64,000 nt of DNA from positions 6,963,807 to 7,027,806 of the forward strand of contig NC_136017.1 of the NCBI RefSeq assembly GCF_048128805.1, written 5' to 3'. This DNA comes from Centroberyx gerrardi (lineage: Eukaryota; Chordata; Actinopteri; Beryciformes; Berycidae). The stretch's first letter is position 1, and each line of letters opens with the position of its first letter. Both the position numbers and the translations under genes were made by a program. Positions 12,761-24,661 of this stretch are shown in pieces. Under the pieces are notes generated by a model. That model did no database searches. It saw only the letters and a list, made by a program, of their open reading frames with translations, and was not told the origin of the DNA.

Positions 12761-13558
12761 ATAAACGAATGAACAAATGCAAGACATTCATAGCCCATAA
12801 AGTCTGTGGCTGACAAAATGATAACAGTGTTGCAGACGGTTTCCCCTGTTTAACACTGAATGATGAGCAGGTTATTATTTTTTTTTACCAAAATGGACAT
12901 ATAGTGTTTCTTCAACTGGAAAAACTCAAAAAGCAGTTTCTAAATCTGCCGCAAAAAGCTATGACGGTCCACAACAATGGCTTCTGGGAGCGGACCTGTT
13001 TGCGCGGCCGCTGCCCCGCGGTTCAGACACGACTCCGAGGGAGCGAAAGAACTCTGGAGAATTTCATTTTAAAGCGGAACACAGGCTGGCAGAGGGCAGC
13101 GGCGTGACCGTGTGAAACGCCGGACTGTGGAACCACTTGTATTTCTATTTGCCTCTGTATTATCCCCGTCTCTCTCTCTCTCTCCGTCCGCCCGTCTCTC
13201 TCTCTCTCTTACCCGGTGTCTCTGTCTCTCTTATCACTTTCTCTCTTTCTTTATCTGCAGGAAAACACACACACAAGCACACGCGCCCACTCACACATCT
13301 AATGCCCATCACACCTGGAATGAATTGGTCTGTCTTTAAGCTTGATACCCGGGTAACACTGGAGTATTTTGAGTGTTTTTTTTTTCTCTCTCTCTTATTT
13401 TGTTTTTATAACTCAGCACTGTTGTAAATGAGAGTCCAACCCTTAAAAGTGAGTGTCCAAGATTTAAATAAAGGTTATAATAATGATAACACACATGCAC
13501 ACACATTTCAACATCTACAGCAACCACATCTGACCCCATTACCATGATCCATAGAGAT

Positions 13559-13734
13559 CAGACACATAGGTGTGTGTGTGTGTATGTGTGTGTCTTGGGG
13601 GATGTGGGGTGTGTGTGTGTGTGTGTGTGGGGGTGGTGATGCAACCCCCTGATGCAAGTATAGATCTTGACACGCTTGACGATCACGCAACAGAAATCTA
13701 GCCACATCCGTATGCTCACACACACACACACACA

Positions 13735-13772
<38 letters not shown>

Positions 13773-14354
13773 CACACACACAGCGAGTGCCTGTGCGGGT
13801 TGGGCTGATTAATTGGAGCGTTCAGCGGCCGTGATAGCTGTACTCCTTGGAGACAACACACTGTCTCTCTCACTCCACCTTAACCTCTGCTGGACGACAC
13901 ACACACACCTACACACACACACACACACACAAACATACATGAGCACACACACTTTATCTCTTGCTTTCTCAGCTGAAATTAGACCACCTCTCTCTGTCTT
14001 TCTGTCTCTCATCTTGCAAATGACCCACCATCAGCTTGCTTTCACCTTGCCAAGAGCAATAGTGTTTTGCCACAGAGCAACTGGTTAAGGTAAGGCACGA
14101 GGGACCACTAAGGTGTGTGTGTGTGTGTGTGTGTGTGCGCGTGTGTGTGTGTGTTTTGCCCCTCAGCGGCAGACAACTTAATGAACCAACGAATGCGCAC
14201 AGCCACACATAAAACCACAGACACCAACATGCACAAATACACACACGCACGCACACACACACACAAAAAATAACAGATTTTTATAAGTGTACTCTTTCTC
14301 CCACTCTCTCATTTTTCTTGGTGCTGAAGAACCAAGGTGACTCACCTTAGTGCG

Positions 14355-14389
<35 letters not shown>

Positions 14390-14501
14390 CCACACCATAG
14401 CCTGGCCAAGGTTTTCTCCTCCGCGAGTTTTATGTACCTTTAAACCAGCCGAAGGAGCAGCCATATTTCTAGTGGACTGCAAGGTGACTTCGGAGCGAGC
14501 G

Positions 14502-14537
<36 letters not shown>

Positions 14538-14661
14538 CAATGAAGATGAGAGGAACAAGATGAGGCAGAGAAAGAGAGTCTCCCACCTCTGGTCAAGGTA
14601 TCGTTCCATGCCAACGTACCTGCCATCCCTCACTATCACAGCATTCCCCCTTAATCTCTCA

Positions 14662-14700
<39 letters not shown>
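13559..14700. repeat. Microsatellite cluster: GT, CA, GA and CT tracts
   Basis: GT at about 13570-13630, CA at 13718-13783, CA at 13898-13932, GT at 14113-14153, CA at 14357-14389, (GA)n at 14505-14536 and (CT)n at 14668-14700. Unrelated unique spacers lie between. Confidence 0.85.
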
Positions 14701-14703
<3 letters not shown>

Positions 14704-14955
14704 TGTCTTCCCCTCATCCACTCCCGCTCTCTCTCCTTATCTATCCTGAGAGACTTTCCATCCCTTTTACCTTCGCTTTGTCTCGCTTTGTCTTCCCTCC
14801 CCCTTTACCCTCTCCTCCCCCCCCCCCCCCTCTCCTCTCTCTATTCCCTCCCTCCCCAGTCGGCTGTCACGGCTGCCACTTTCTCTCGCCCACTCATTTA
14901 TTACAGGTCACCATCGCAGGAGGGGCCGTTTAAAAGGACAACGCGCCCCACCTGC

Positions 14956-14985
14956 AGATACACACACACACACGCACGCACACAG

Positions 14986-15017
<32 letters not shown>

Positions 15018-15540
15018 TACAGGCAAACTCTTTAACAAATATACATGGATTTGCAAATACGTACACAGCGCAGATGCTTCTACGCACTGTGCACAGACAC
15101 ACAAACGTGTACACTTTTGCATAGTTTTGCTAATTCACACACACACACACACACACACACACGGGTGCATACACAAATGCACAAACACATGCACACATGT
15201 TGACAGACTTGCAAATTACACACACACGTGCAAAAACACACAGATTTGCAAATACGCACAGGCACACACGCACACTGACTTGCTTATTCATACACACATG
15301 CAAACAATGCACAGACTCTTGCACATATGTACATACACACACATGCAAAGACACACACACACACACACACTTACAAACACACAGATTTGTTGATTCACAC
15401 AGATACACAAACATACACACAAAACTCTGACATACATGTACACTGACCAAGCAAATACACACACATACAGTAAAGACACACAAACTCTTGTACAAATGTA
15501 CAGACTTGCAAATTCACACACACACACACACACACACTTC
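14956..15540. repeat. Long CA-rich degenerate array with ATTTGCAAAT-type spacers
   Basis: About 585 bases of CA repeat are interrupted many times by GATTTGCAAATACG, GACTTGCAAATT or similar phrases (near 15048, 15208, 15243 and 15508), with weaker versions between. The ATTTGCAAAT core is palindromic. The layout suggests an old minisatellite built from CA tract plus a short unique segment. Confidence 0.6.
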
Positions 15541-15984
15541 TTCTCGAGGTCTACTCCCATTACCTCGCCCTTGACAGAGAACACAGCATGTTTCCATGGT
15601 TCTAACACAGTTTTAATCTTGTATAATTAGGCGAACACGACTTTAAGTCGAGGAAAGTGGTGCTCCTGTGGATCTGGGCTATTGTCCTTTTCAGCGATGG
15701 AGCAACATCGCACCCATTTTACATTTTAATCCTTTTAAATGTCGCCTTTCTCTGCCATGTCGGCAACTGCAAAGATACAATAGTCTTGTGTTTTCCTTTT
15801 CTTTTTTTTTTACAGTGGGCAAATATTCAAGAGAGAATTAAGGCAGAGAGATACAGACAGGCTTTGGCTGAAATAGCCTGATACACACACAGGCACACAC
15901 ACACACACATAAAGTATACAGAGTATCAATCACACATACACACACACACATACAGACACACGCACAGTGCCAGACAGATTAAGG

Positions 15985-16100
15985 CACTGATTAAGGCAGG
16001 CGTCGCATTAAAGTCTTGGAACAGTAAATATCCTTAATTTGTAGTGTAATTAAACAGATTAGCTGCCGTGAATATCTTAACGGGGATTAGCTCACACATA
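15985..16100. other. Candidate conserved non-coding element
   Basis: Unique AT-rich sequence contains GATTAAGGCACTGATTAAGG, a TGTAATTAAACAGATTAGC phrase and GGGGATTAGC, between CA repeats. The repeated GATTA cores are bicoid/OTX-like sites. Regulatory role is inferred only. Confidence 0.27.
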
Positions 16101-16119
16101 ATACACCAGGCAGGCTTGT

Positions 16120-16167
<48 letters not shown>

Positions 16168-16273
16168 CTAATGATAGCGTGTTGCTGGATTTTTAACTAA
16201 GCTGCAATTGCATCACAGACGAGTTGGTGCGTGTGTAAAAGTGTGTGTTTGAGTGTATCTAGGGACGCCAACA

Positions 16274-16307
<34 letters not shown>

Positions 16308-16737
16308 AAACAGGGAGAGAGAAAAGGAGGCAGACAAAGGTAAAGACACAAATCTGCAGGTCGTGGCTGAATTGCAGCAGCAACACGAGCAGAGATGAGG
16401 GATTAGAGAACGGTGATCTTTTCTGCTTTCACCGACTCTCATTAAAACACCAGGCTTTGTCGAGGTTAAAAAAATTCTATTGTGATTCTAATGCCCTCTA
16501 TTGTGCCGCGCGGAGACTGAGAGGCAGAACAGAGAGCGAGGGAAGCAGTAAAAGAGGCAAAGGGAAACCAAAAGAAAAACCCAGACTCGAGTCGATGGCA
16601 CTTGATCCTGCTCTGCCAAAGAAGCGCCGTCAGTCAAAGGAAGCTGAACAGACTCCCAGTTCCTGTTGGCTTCGTGCCAAAGCACACTACTGCAAAGAGT
16701 AAATTCAAAGCAACACACTCAAATGGACGTGCACACA

Positions 16738-17768
16738 CACTTATTTGTCTTACTGTACTTAGGTGGACCTTAATCCCTACACCATAACCCTTGCCTTAGC
16801 CTATAGACCTAATCTCAATGCTAACGCTAACCTTAAACCAAACTAACCTTAACCATAAAGGCTTACAGTGAGTTTTGGGGAGTTTGTTGCATTGGTCAAC
16901 TTAAAGTGATGAGAACAGATAGACACCAAAATCATCCATGTGTCCCCGGTAGATCGTTCACTCCGGTGCTCCATGCTAACACTTTAGCATAGGCTGCACT
17001 ATGTTGAGTGATAGTAGGCGACTAGCATGATCCAAAGTAAGAAGACTGACCTTTTAGTCAAGTCAAACTCATAAACTTGACTTGACTTAACATATAAAAA
17101 GTTGATGGTGGTTTCTTATTATATGGCCTGTACATTCATAAATTTAGAAGTCATTCTGAATGATTTAGCCATGTTTCTTTTTGGTATTTCTGAATATACA
17201 GTGACACAGCGCAGTGATTTCTAGCTGTACACAGTCTCTCAAGGACCACTGCATTCACTTCCTATGTAAACAGGGAAACTAGTCCCAGGTAGCTCAAAGC
17301 AGTTTGTTATTTTTCTATCATATTTGGTGTAAATTTAACAATCTCCCACACAAAACTGACAGACTTGGCCACACATCGTTTAAGATTACTCACCGTTTAG
17401 CTTTACAGCTGCTACAAGTTCTCATTTTCTCACTTTTAAGATGATGCTAGTCGCCTACTATCACTTAACACAATGTATGCTAAAGTGTTAGCATGGAGCA
17501 CCTGAGCAGACAATCTACCGGGGACACATGGATGATTTTGGTGTCTATGTTCTCATCACTTAACAGATAAGCTGAATAACAGGCCAATCTCCCAAAAACT
17601 TGAACCCTTACCCTAATCTAAACCTAACTGTAATTCTAATCTTAATGCTAAACCCAAGTCCTAACCTGTAACTAGGCCCCTTGGAGAAGTGAGGACCAGC
17701 CAAAATAGCCTCACTCCGAAGGTCTACAACTCATACTGGTTCTCACAAGGATAGAAGTACACACACAC
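16738..17768. mobile_element. GTGAGGACC-type repeat split by a nested foldback element
   Basis: The left part (about 16738-16856) has TTACTGTACTTAGGTGGACC followed by CTAACCCTTA-like wording. The right part (about 17600-17768) continues that wording, then reads AGTGAGGACCAGCC and GGTTCTCACAAGGATAGAAG before a CA tract. A shorter uninterrupted relative lies at 35805-35957. The two parts make one element if the foldback between them is removed. Confidence 0.55.
16862..17598. mobile_element. Foldback element with arms of about 120 bp
   Basis: The left arm at about 16906-17030 and right arm at about 17444-17560 are inverted copies. Shared wording includes ACCAAAATCATCCATGTGTC, CTAACACTTTAGCAT and GTAGGCGACTAGCAT (or complements). 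Outer ends GTTTTGGGGAG and CTCCCAAAAAC form a short imperfect terminal inverted repeat. The centre is unique and non-coding. Confidence 0.65.
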
Positions 17769-17977
17769 AAACACACACACATGTAGACACAGTATGTAAG
17801 CGTGTAAATGACAGTTTGAGCGGTGCATGAAGTAGCCACCGACAGCATTTTGTCCATGAGACAAATTAGGTGTCATAATTAAAGGGAGAAAAATGAGCCG
17901 GTTTCCATTCTTCCTGTTTCCTCACCGACAGCTTCACGCACACCGCTAATGAAAGAGAGGGGGAGCGGAGTGAGGTG

Positions 17978-18127
17978 TGTGCGTGTGCGTGTGTGTGTGT
18001 GTGAGAGAGAGAGAGAGCGAGAGAGAGACAGAGAGAAACAGGACAAGAGTAAGAGAAAGAAGGACAGAGGGGAAGATGAGAGAGGAAGAGAGAGAGAGAC
18101 GCTAATGGAGGAAAGGAGATGGGGGAG

Positions 18128-18193
<66 letters not shown>

Positions 18194-18303
18194 AAAGAGA
18201 TAATAAGAAAAACTGAGAAATGTAGCAAAAGACATGAAACAGAGAAGGAAAAAGAAAAAAAATGAAAGAGAGAAGTTAATGGATGACAAGGGAGAGGGTC
18301 AAG

Positions 18304-18375
<72 letters not shown>

Positions 18376-18540
18376 AACAGAAATATACAGACTGAGAGGA
18401 AAAAGACATAAAAGAAAGAATAACAGAGATGAAGGATGTGAGAGAGAGAGACAGAGAGAAAGTAAGACAGAAAGAGGGAGAAAGTGAGACAGTGAAAGAA
18501 AAAGGGAGGAAGAGAGAAAAGCAAGAAAAACAGAGAGAAA

Positions 18541-18577
<37 letters not shown>

Positions 18578-18743
18578 AACGGGGGAGTGATGTGAGCGAT
18601 ATGAACCAAATTAAAACATTTGATGAAGTTCGGCCTTTTCCTTCTGGCATATTTTCACTGAATATTTTGCAGTTCTTTCCAAGAAGGAGAGAGTCGTAGA
18701 AAAAGAGGAGTATTCATATAAGAGGAGGGAGAAACTTCAGAGC

Positions 18744-18782
<39 letters not shown>

Positions 18783-18957
18783 GAAGCCAGCGCCTCACAG
18801 CCGCAGAATGGAGGCATTTGTCTCTGAGTGGAATTACAAGTGGCGGGCCGAACAAACCCTCCAGTGGTCTAGAAGAAACAGAAGAAGAAAAAAAAGATCC
18901 CTCTGTCTTTCCTGTCCTTTCTCTTCCTGGGCCATGCCCCCACCAAAGAGTGTGTGT

Positions 18958-19002
<45 letters not shown>

Positions 19003-19146
19003 GGGGGGGGGAGAGATTTCCAATTCCAAAGTGACTTTATTGTAACAACACAAACCACTAAAAGCAGATTCAACAGACTTTGTACTCAAAACAAACAGCG
19101 TAGAAAAATAAAGCTAAAACACCGTACACACCGCTTCACCCACTGT

Positions 19147-19196
<50 letters not shown>

Positions 19197-19197
19197 A
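17978..19197. repeat. Six compound (TG)n(AG)n microsatellites plus purine tracts
   Basis: A (TG)n run passing straight into (AG)n occurs near 17985-18025, 18130-18187, 18303-18373, 18955-19000 and 19144-19197. A pure (GA)n lies at about 18545-18573 and a pure (GT)n at 18743-18781. The sequence between 18030 and 18570 is almost entirely purine on the plus strand. Confidence 0.8.
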
Positions 19198-19545
19198 TGC
19201 AATGGAGAGGCAAAGACACAGCGACAGAATGAATGTGACAATGAAATGAAGACAGAGCGCGTATGTGCGAGGGTGTTTACAGTAAGCACCCATGCGCCGT
19301 GTATTCTGTGTGTGTGTGTGTGTGCGCGCCTGTGTGTGTGTGCGCGCCTGTGTGCGTGTGTGTGTGTGAGTGAGATCTCGCAGTCCTTCTGAAAGGGGAC
19401 ATCTGTGCCAGGCTTCCAGGCTCCGACTGGCCAATCTAACTCACACTAGGAGTTGGCACCGGACGCCTCGGCACAACCAAAGCCAACCCTACTCATCATT
19501 AGGCAGCAAAGGCAAGGGGTTCAAAAGTCTGTCCTGCCAAACACA

Positions 19546-19610
19546 CAAACAGAGAGAGAGAGAGAGAGGGAGAGAGAGAGAGAGAGAGGGGGAGAGAGAG
19601 GGAGAAAGAT
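19546..19610. repeat. (GA)n tract
   Basis: A purine tract of GA repeats with occasional GGG interruptions lies here in otherwise unique sequence. Confidence 0.85.
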
Positions 19611-20070
19611 GCTACGGATAATTACAGGGGCCACTAAAGCTGCTATTTTGCATCCAACTTTCCTCCGGAAAAAAAAAAAAAAAATCTTGGATGTTTTCCT
19701 TCCCATGCTGTGCAGTTGTGATTCCGCATGTAAATATTTGGGTGCTTCGCAAAACCCGAAGAACAGAAGCCCCTCTGTATAGCCGGCAGGCAAACAAAAT
19801 GTCAAGCAAACAGGCCCGTGACGTCGCCGCAGCGCTTTCAAACGCCCGGGAAAAAAAAGCGGGGGGGGGAAGCGTGCGCCGGGACGGGATGAGACGAAAG
19901 CGCCGGCTACGGAAAACAGAAAGCGCTTTTCCCGAAGAACAGCGTCATCTTTGTTCGACTGTTGAGTCAACGGGGCAGAGATACTGTAACCTTCAGATTC
20001 AGATGCCACGGACTGCGCTGCTGTCCCAGGCCTCGGGAAAGCGTCACACAGTCGTTCGCACGGCTTTGCT

Positions 20071-20450
20071 TTAGGGCTGCAACTGACGATTACTGTCGTT
20101 ATCGATTTATCTAACGATTCGTTTTTTCAATTAATCGAGTAATCGTTCAGTCTGTTAAATGTGGAAAATAATGACAAATGCCCATCACAGGTTTCTAGAG
20201 CCCAAATAAAAGTGATTCTTCAAGTTGCTTACTTAGTCTGACCAGCAGCCAAAAAAAACCCAAAGTATTAATTTTATAATGATATGAAACAAGAGAAAAG
20301 CAGCAAATCTCAGCGTTTGTGAAGCTGCTACCAGCAAATGTTTGGTACTTGATAAATGACTAAAACGATTAATCGCTTATCAAAATGATAATAGATTACT
20401 TTTCTGTCGATCGACTAATCGATTAATCGACTAATCGTTTCGGCGCTACT
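20071..20450 (+). mobile_element. hAT-like non-autonomous element (TTAGGGCTGCAAC ends)
   Basis: The left end reads TTAGGGCTGCAACTGACGAT and the right end is a degenerate inverted copy (CTAATCGTTTCGGCGCTA). Flanking the centre are runs of ATCGATTAATCG-type wording, as in a very abundant percomorph hAT-derived family. The body includes CAGTCTGTTAAATGTGGAAA. No transposase is encoded. Confidence 0.75.
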
Positions 20451-20610
20451 GTGCTTACAGTCCGCTCAGGCCGTCCGGCTGTCGGGCGGCGATGACAGAC
20501 GAGGGAAACAACCATCCACACCTCAATGTCACCCCCGCTGAACCGCCGTTATCATTCTCTCGCACGCCCCAGTCATATTTGATTCTTTTGTTTTCCCCTC
20601 TTTCTATCTG

Positions 20611-20899
20611 TCTCCAACACACACACACACACACACACATACACTCACAGAAGACAAACACAGAGACACAGAAACCATGTAGATCTCTATCGGCTAATCA
20701 GAAGCGATCACAGCTCATCACGGAGCGGCGAGTGCGAAGAAGAAGAAGAAGAAGAAGAAGAAGAAGAAGCGGCAGCACGTTCGACTAGCGTTCAGCCGCA
20801 GCCTGGCACGGGTTAAGCCTGGCAGATATCAAGTTACGATAGCGATGTTGACTAATTTAGAGCAAGATTGGATTCCTTCAACCCCCCCCCCCCCCCCCT
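20611..20899. repeat. (CA)n, (GAA)n and poly-C tracts
   Basis: A (CA)n run lies at about 20618-20640, (GAA)n at 20737-20769 and a C homopolymer at about 20882-20899. Confidence 0.85.
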
Positions 20900-21188
20900 C
20901 CCATCTCTCATACTGTCAAATAAAGGGCTCATGGTCTAGACTGATGCTATCAAAAAAAAAGCTTAATTAGCCTGTAATAAATTCTCATTTCCTCCAGTCT
21001 TCTACAAAGCCTCGGCCCGGCTCCGGCTCCACGCGCGCCAGCTGAAGAACACCCAATAATTTGATACTGGCATCGCCGGCTCCCTCCACCGCCACCGCCA
21101 CCGCCACCCCCTTCTCCCCAGTCATTTCGCAGGAGAGCACATCTTTAAATGTCACCCAAACACACACGTGCACGTGCGGCGCTTGACA

Positions 21189-21220
<32 letters not shown>

Positions 21221-21313
21221 AAGCTGGACTGATTAGAATGTTGGAGCCATTTGTTTCACCGACAGGGAGAGACAACCAGATAGAAAATTGTGAAATCGCC
21301 GCGTTAAACCCCA

Positions 21314-21635
21314 TTTAAAGCTGCACTAGGTGAGATTTTTTTTGTAAAAACACGCCTGTCTTCTCAGTCTAAATCACAGCAGAGAAGAGCGTCCCGTAGA
21401 TTTGCCTCAAAACTAAAGAGCGATATCCAAAAGCTGGACTCACCAACGATGGCTGAACCTTTTCACCACCTCCAACCCCACCAGCCACTGAGAAGAGGAA
21501 ATTTAGGTCCGAGTAGTGTGCAGTTTACTGACATCTCATTACCTGATTTCTTGGTTTTTAAGTCTTCAAAATTCAGTTTCCTCTCGTCACGATTTGGAGC
21601 CACCGACAAACGAAGTCGCCTAGCGCCGCTGTAAC
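21314..21635 (+). mobile_element. TTTAAAGCTGCA-type MITE, diverged copy
   Basis: It begins TTTAAAGCTGCACTAGG and contains GTGCAGTTTACTGACATCTC and GATTTCTTGG before a decayed right end near 21623-21635. A better preserved relative with both terminal inverted repeats lies at 43829-44135. Confidence 0.55.
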
Positions 21636-22429
21636 CCCACATTCACACCACGAGCAACACGATCAACAAGTCACCGGAAGTCCGTTCATTTCCTATAGAG
21701 CCGAGTGACTAGGAAAAACTCGGAAAAGTTGGCCACTGCCGAACTTTTCGCAGTCGTCCGCCGCCAACAGCCAATCAGACTTGCGTGGTTTTTGTTTCCC
21801 TGCCGATTTCATTTCATGAACAAATGCAAAATGGACGAGAAGCTGGCTACAGCCGTTCAAAGCTTCCCAGGTCTCTACATCTTTTATTTTGAAACGTCTC
21901 AAAAAGAGTGAGATTTTGAAGTTTATTCATGATTATTCGACCTTAAATAACTCATCAAAACAATGTAACGTTATGAAAGGCAATACCAGTGAAGAATATA
22001 CGATTTGTCGGTTCAGGACTTCGACCATCTGATGCAATTGGTCAGAATAGAGCGACCCACCAGCCAAGTTGCTCATTGTGTAAACGCAGGGTAAGTAAAC
22101 ACCTCCATGCTTGGCACACATGTTGACCCTGCAAATACACACACACACACACACACAGCTAAACTGACTATACTGACTAGAATGCTGCATCCATCGGATT
22201 CAATTGCCGTGTCAAACGCCACTGAAACGAACACTTCTAAGCTTGACATACTTCTACTTGCCACGGCTTTAGACGTCATCACTGTACAGTATTGTATATG
22301 AATTGATGTAAACACAATAGGGAAAGTATCTCAGTGAGAGATAGGAGAGAGTGTGTGTGAAAGAGAGGGGGTTAGAGAGGGGAAAATGGACAGAAAACAC
22401 CCAATATCTAATCTGTATACACCCACTAA

Positions 22430-22434
<5 letters not shown>

Positions 22435-22466
<32 letters not shown>
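22435..22466. repeat. (CA)n microsatellite
   Basis: A (CA)n run of about 30 bases lies in unique sequence. From about 22470 to 23350 and from 23600 to 24590 I recognise no gene, RNA or repeat. Confidence 0.85.
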
Positions 22467-22467
<1 letters not shown>

Positions 22468-23354
22468 GAACTTCCCAAGTGGCATAGCTCAGATTCTTGG
22501 GGAGAATTTGCATCACAAATATGGCTCTTGGATGGGAGTGTATGCACAGTGAATAAATAAGCCAAGGGAGGGTGCCACTCTTCTCCCCATTCATCCCCTC
22601 TATCACCCATCCATCCGTGCAGCCATCCACTCCTGTTTAATAGGCAGCATTCAGTGCCTTTCCTCCACGGGCCGTACCAGCAGACCCCGCGAGGGAGTCT
22701 GCGTCTACTCTGTCTCCCCTGCTCTCGTCTGAGAACCGCAAACCGCCAGAGAGCGAGCCAAAACTCGACCTGTCCTTGGAGGAGGGAAGAAAAGTGTCCC
22801 GGAGTCCCGTTTCTGCCTCTGAGAGGTTGGGCGATGTCCAAGTCCACCTCTGCACATCAATCTACAAACCCAACTGGCAATCATGTCTCTCTCTCTCCTC
22901 TCTCCCTCTCCCTGTGTGTGTGTACGTGATTTTGCAGACCAGCATTCCTTGCCAAAGCTTGATTATATCAATTAAGAAGGCAGCTTCTGGCATCACACAC
23001 CGCTTAACGCCCCAAAAAGAAACACAAAATATGGTTGTGCAAACTCTGGATAATTGCAGCACGTCTTGTAGTGTGATATTATTCCAAAGCAAGAAAGCAC
23101 AAACTCCAGAGCAAACCAAGCGGCAGGGAGAGAGGGCGCATTAGAGTCCTTATTGATCAGTATAGGTCTGTGAACAAAAGCTGATAGAAAAGGTTCAACA
23201 ACACAATTTCTCAACTTCAAAGTCTCCGATAATTATTAGCCTGAATAAATGGGCGTGCGCTTTTGTTGCAGAAAAGGTTACCATTGGGAACAGCAGATAA
23301 ATGCCTGTCTCAGTTAATACACCTCCACAATATTACCAAGCAAGTGGGGAAAAC

Positions 23355-23593
23355 TCACATGTAAAATGTTATCATAGGGAGCTAGGGATCCTATTATATA
23401 TTGTATCAGGATACTACACAAATATCACAGTAAAACTATGCACTATCCAATGTCATAGGGATATTATAGTGATACCACAGGAATAAAAAAGATACCATAA
23501 GGTCATTATAAACTGATTATTTTAGTACCATAAACACTCTATAAGTCCTTGTAGGAATATTACAGGAATATTAAAGTGCTTTTCGTTAGGGGA
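23355..23593 (+). repeat. Dispersed AATATTA/CATAAGGTCA repeat, copy 1
   Basis: The block is built of CATAGGGATATTATAGTGAT, ACCATAAGGTCATTATAAAC and TAGGAATATTACAGGAATAT phrases. The same phrases in the same order occur around 25347-25670 and, on the other strand, at 27010-27360 and 28020-28260. I cannot assign it to a named family. Confidence 0.5.
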
Positions 23594-24597
23594 TTCACAC
23601 CAGGAGGTCCTATTGATGAAAGCGAGATGTTATCCCGCTGCCTTTATAGCTTGTATCTGCCACTACATCTAAATGATTTAAAGACCGTAAGGAATAAAAA
23701 CTGTGCAATTGACGCAACCAAGTTCAATTCAATTGCAAGTCACATAAATTTGCTCAAATAGCCGCGGTCTTCACTCTATCAATGTTCGCTTAAGGGAATT
23801 AAATTAAAACGATGACGCATTAATTCGAGATGGAATAAATTAAACCATATGAAAAGCCCGAATACGACTCCAAGCCACGATGACCAGAGGGAGATTCACT
23901 AACGTAAAAAATCATTTTTAAACACTTCAGAACAAATTTTCCTCACCGAAAGACAAATCAGACGAGGCACTCGGACAAACTGATTTTATGACCTGAATCG
24001 GTTCGAAAATGTACCATTTTCTGTCTGATAGGTTTAAACATATAAATAAGGGGGCACAGCGAAACACTTCACAAATATGCCGAGGGGAGTTTGGAGAGGC
24101 TTTTACGCAGAGCCCGAAACGCTCCAAGAGGCTGCTGTATCACTCAGTTTGCTGCAGGTCGAAGTCGCGGTGCAAAGATGCGTTCAGATCAGCATCAGTG
24201 TGGCTGGATATTAAGTTAGGGCACAAGTTTCTGTCAGTGAGGTAGCGGCAAATAAAAATGGTAAACTGAGATCTCAAGTCGGCGATCATCTTACAGCAAA
24301 CAACCGCCAAAAATCAATTATATTTTCAGAAAAACACTCATTTATGCTTTTCTTTCCCTTGTAAGACCCTATAGCCTCGTTTAACTTATAGCAGTTAGAT
24401 GCGTACTATGATGTATTCTATGAGTTTATGTAAATATAAAGATGTGTGTCAGGATGAAAAAGGTGGGTAAACTCTATTCCGTAAATTTAAAAAAATGGGT
24501 AAACTGAGTCTTGGGGGTCGTGGGTGGGCTGGGGGTTTACCCTCATCCCTGACCTGCCCGGAGACCTTGGCGCAGGGACGCGCATCCAAGCACTCAC

Positions 24598-24661
24598 CTG
24601 ACTGTGTCGCACTCGACCGGATCACCACCAGAGTGACGAGGACGCAAGCGGGGAACTTCAT
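24598..24661 (-). CDS. First coding exon of an unidentified secreted or membrane protein (signal peptide)
   Basis: The minus-strand ATG at 24659-24661 opens a 21-codon exon, MKFPACVLVTLVVIRSSATQS, ending in phase 1 at a strong donor (CAGTCAG|GTGAGT, exon end 24598). A basic residue, a hydrophobic core of about 12 residues and small residues near SSATQS make a convincing signal peptide, so the product enters the secretory pathway. GC-rich sequence upstream (24662-25160) fits a promoter. The next exon is not found within the remaining 24.6 kb, implying a very long first intron. Short signal exons ending in phase 1 before long introns are typical of large receptors and adhesion proteins. Receptors mapping near KLF7 in human, such as ERBB4, NRP2 or PTH2R, are only candidates; the ATQS|G end resembles the ERBB4 exon 1 boundary but proves nothing. 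Confidence 0.6.

Larger units (their letters stand above)
306..24597. other. Long exon-free interval, probably intron 1 of the minus-strand gene starting at 24661
   Basis: No reading frame here is supported by splice sites or by a recognisable protein family; open frames mostly come from microsatellites, encoding runs such as CVCV, HTHT or SLSL. The content is simple repeats, mobile-element relics and a few AT-rich blocks with homeodomain-type TAATTA cores (listed separately). The donor at 24597 points into this interval, so it is inferred to be intronic, but no downstream exon was found to prove it. Confidence 0.45.

Noticed and set aside
14560..15393. 277-codon open frame, the second longest in the window
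   Set aside because: The frame is made of (CT)n, C-rich and (CA)n tracts, giving SLSLS and THTHT runs. No family resemblance; not a gene.
16770..16860. Telomere-like CTAACCCTAA wording, also at 17606-17670 and near 60700
   Set aside because: The units are degenerate and belong to the GTGAGGACC repeat or are too short; not an interstitial telomere array of TTAGGG units.
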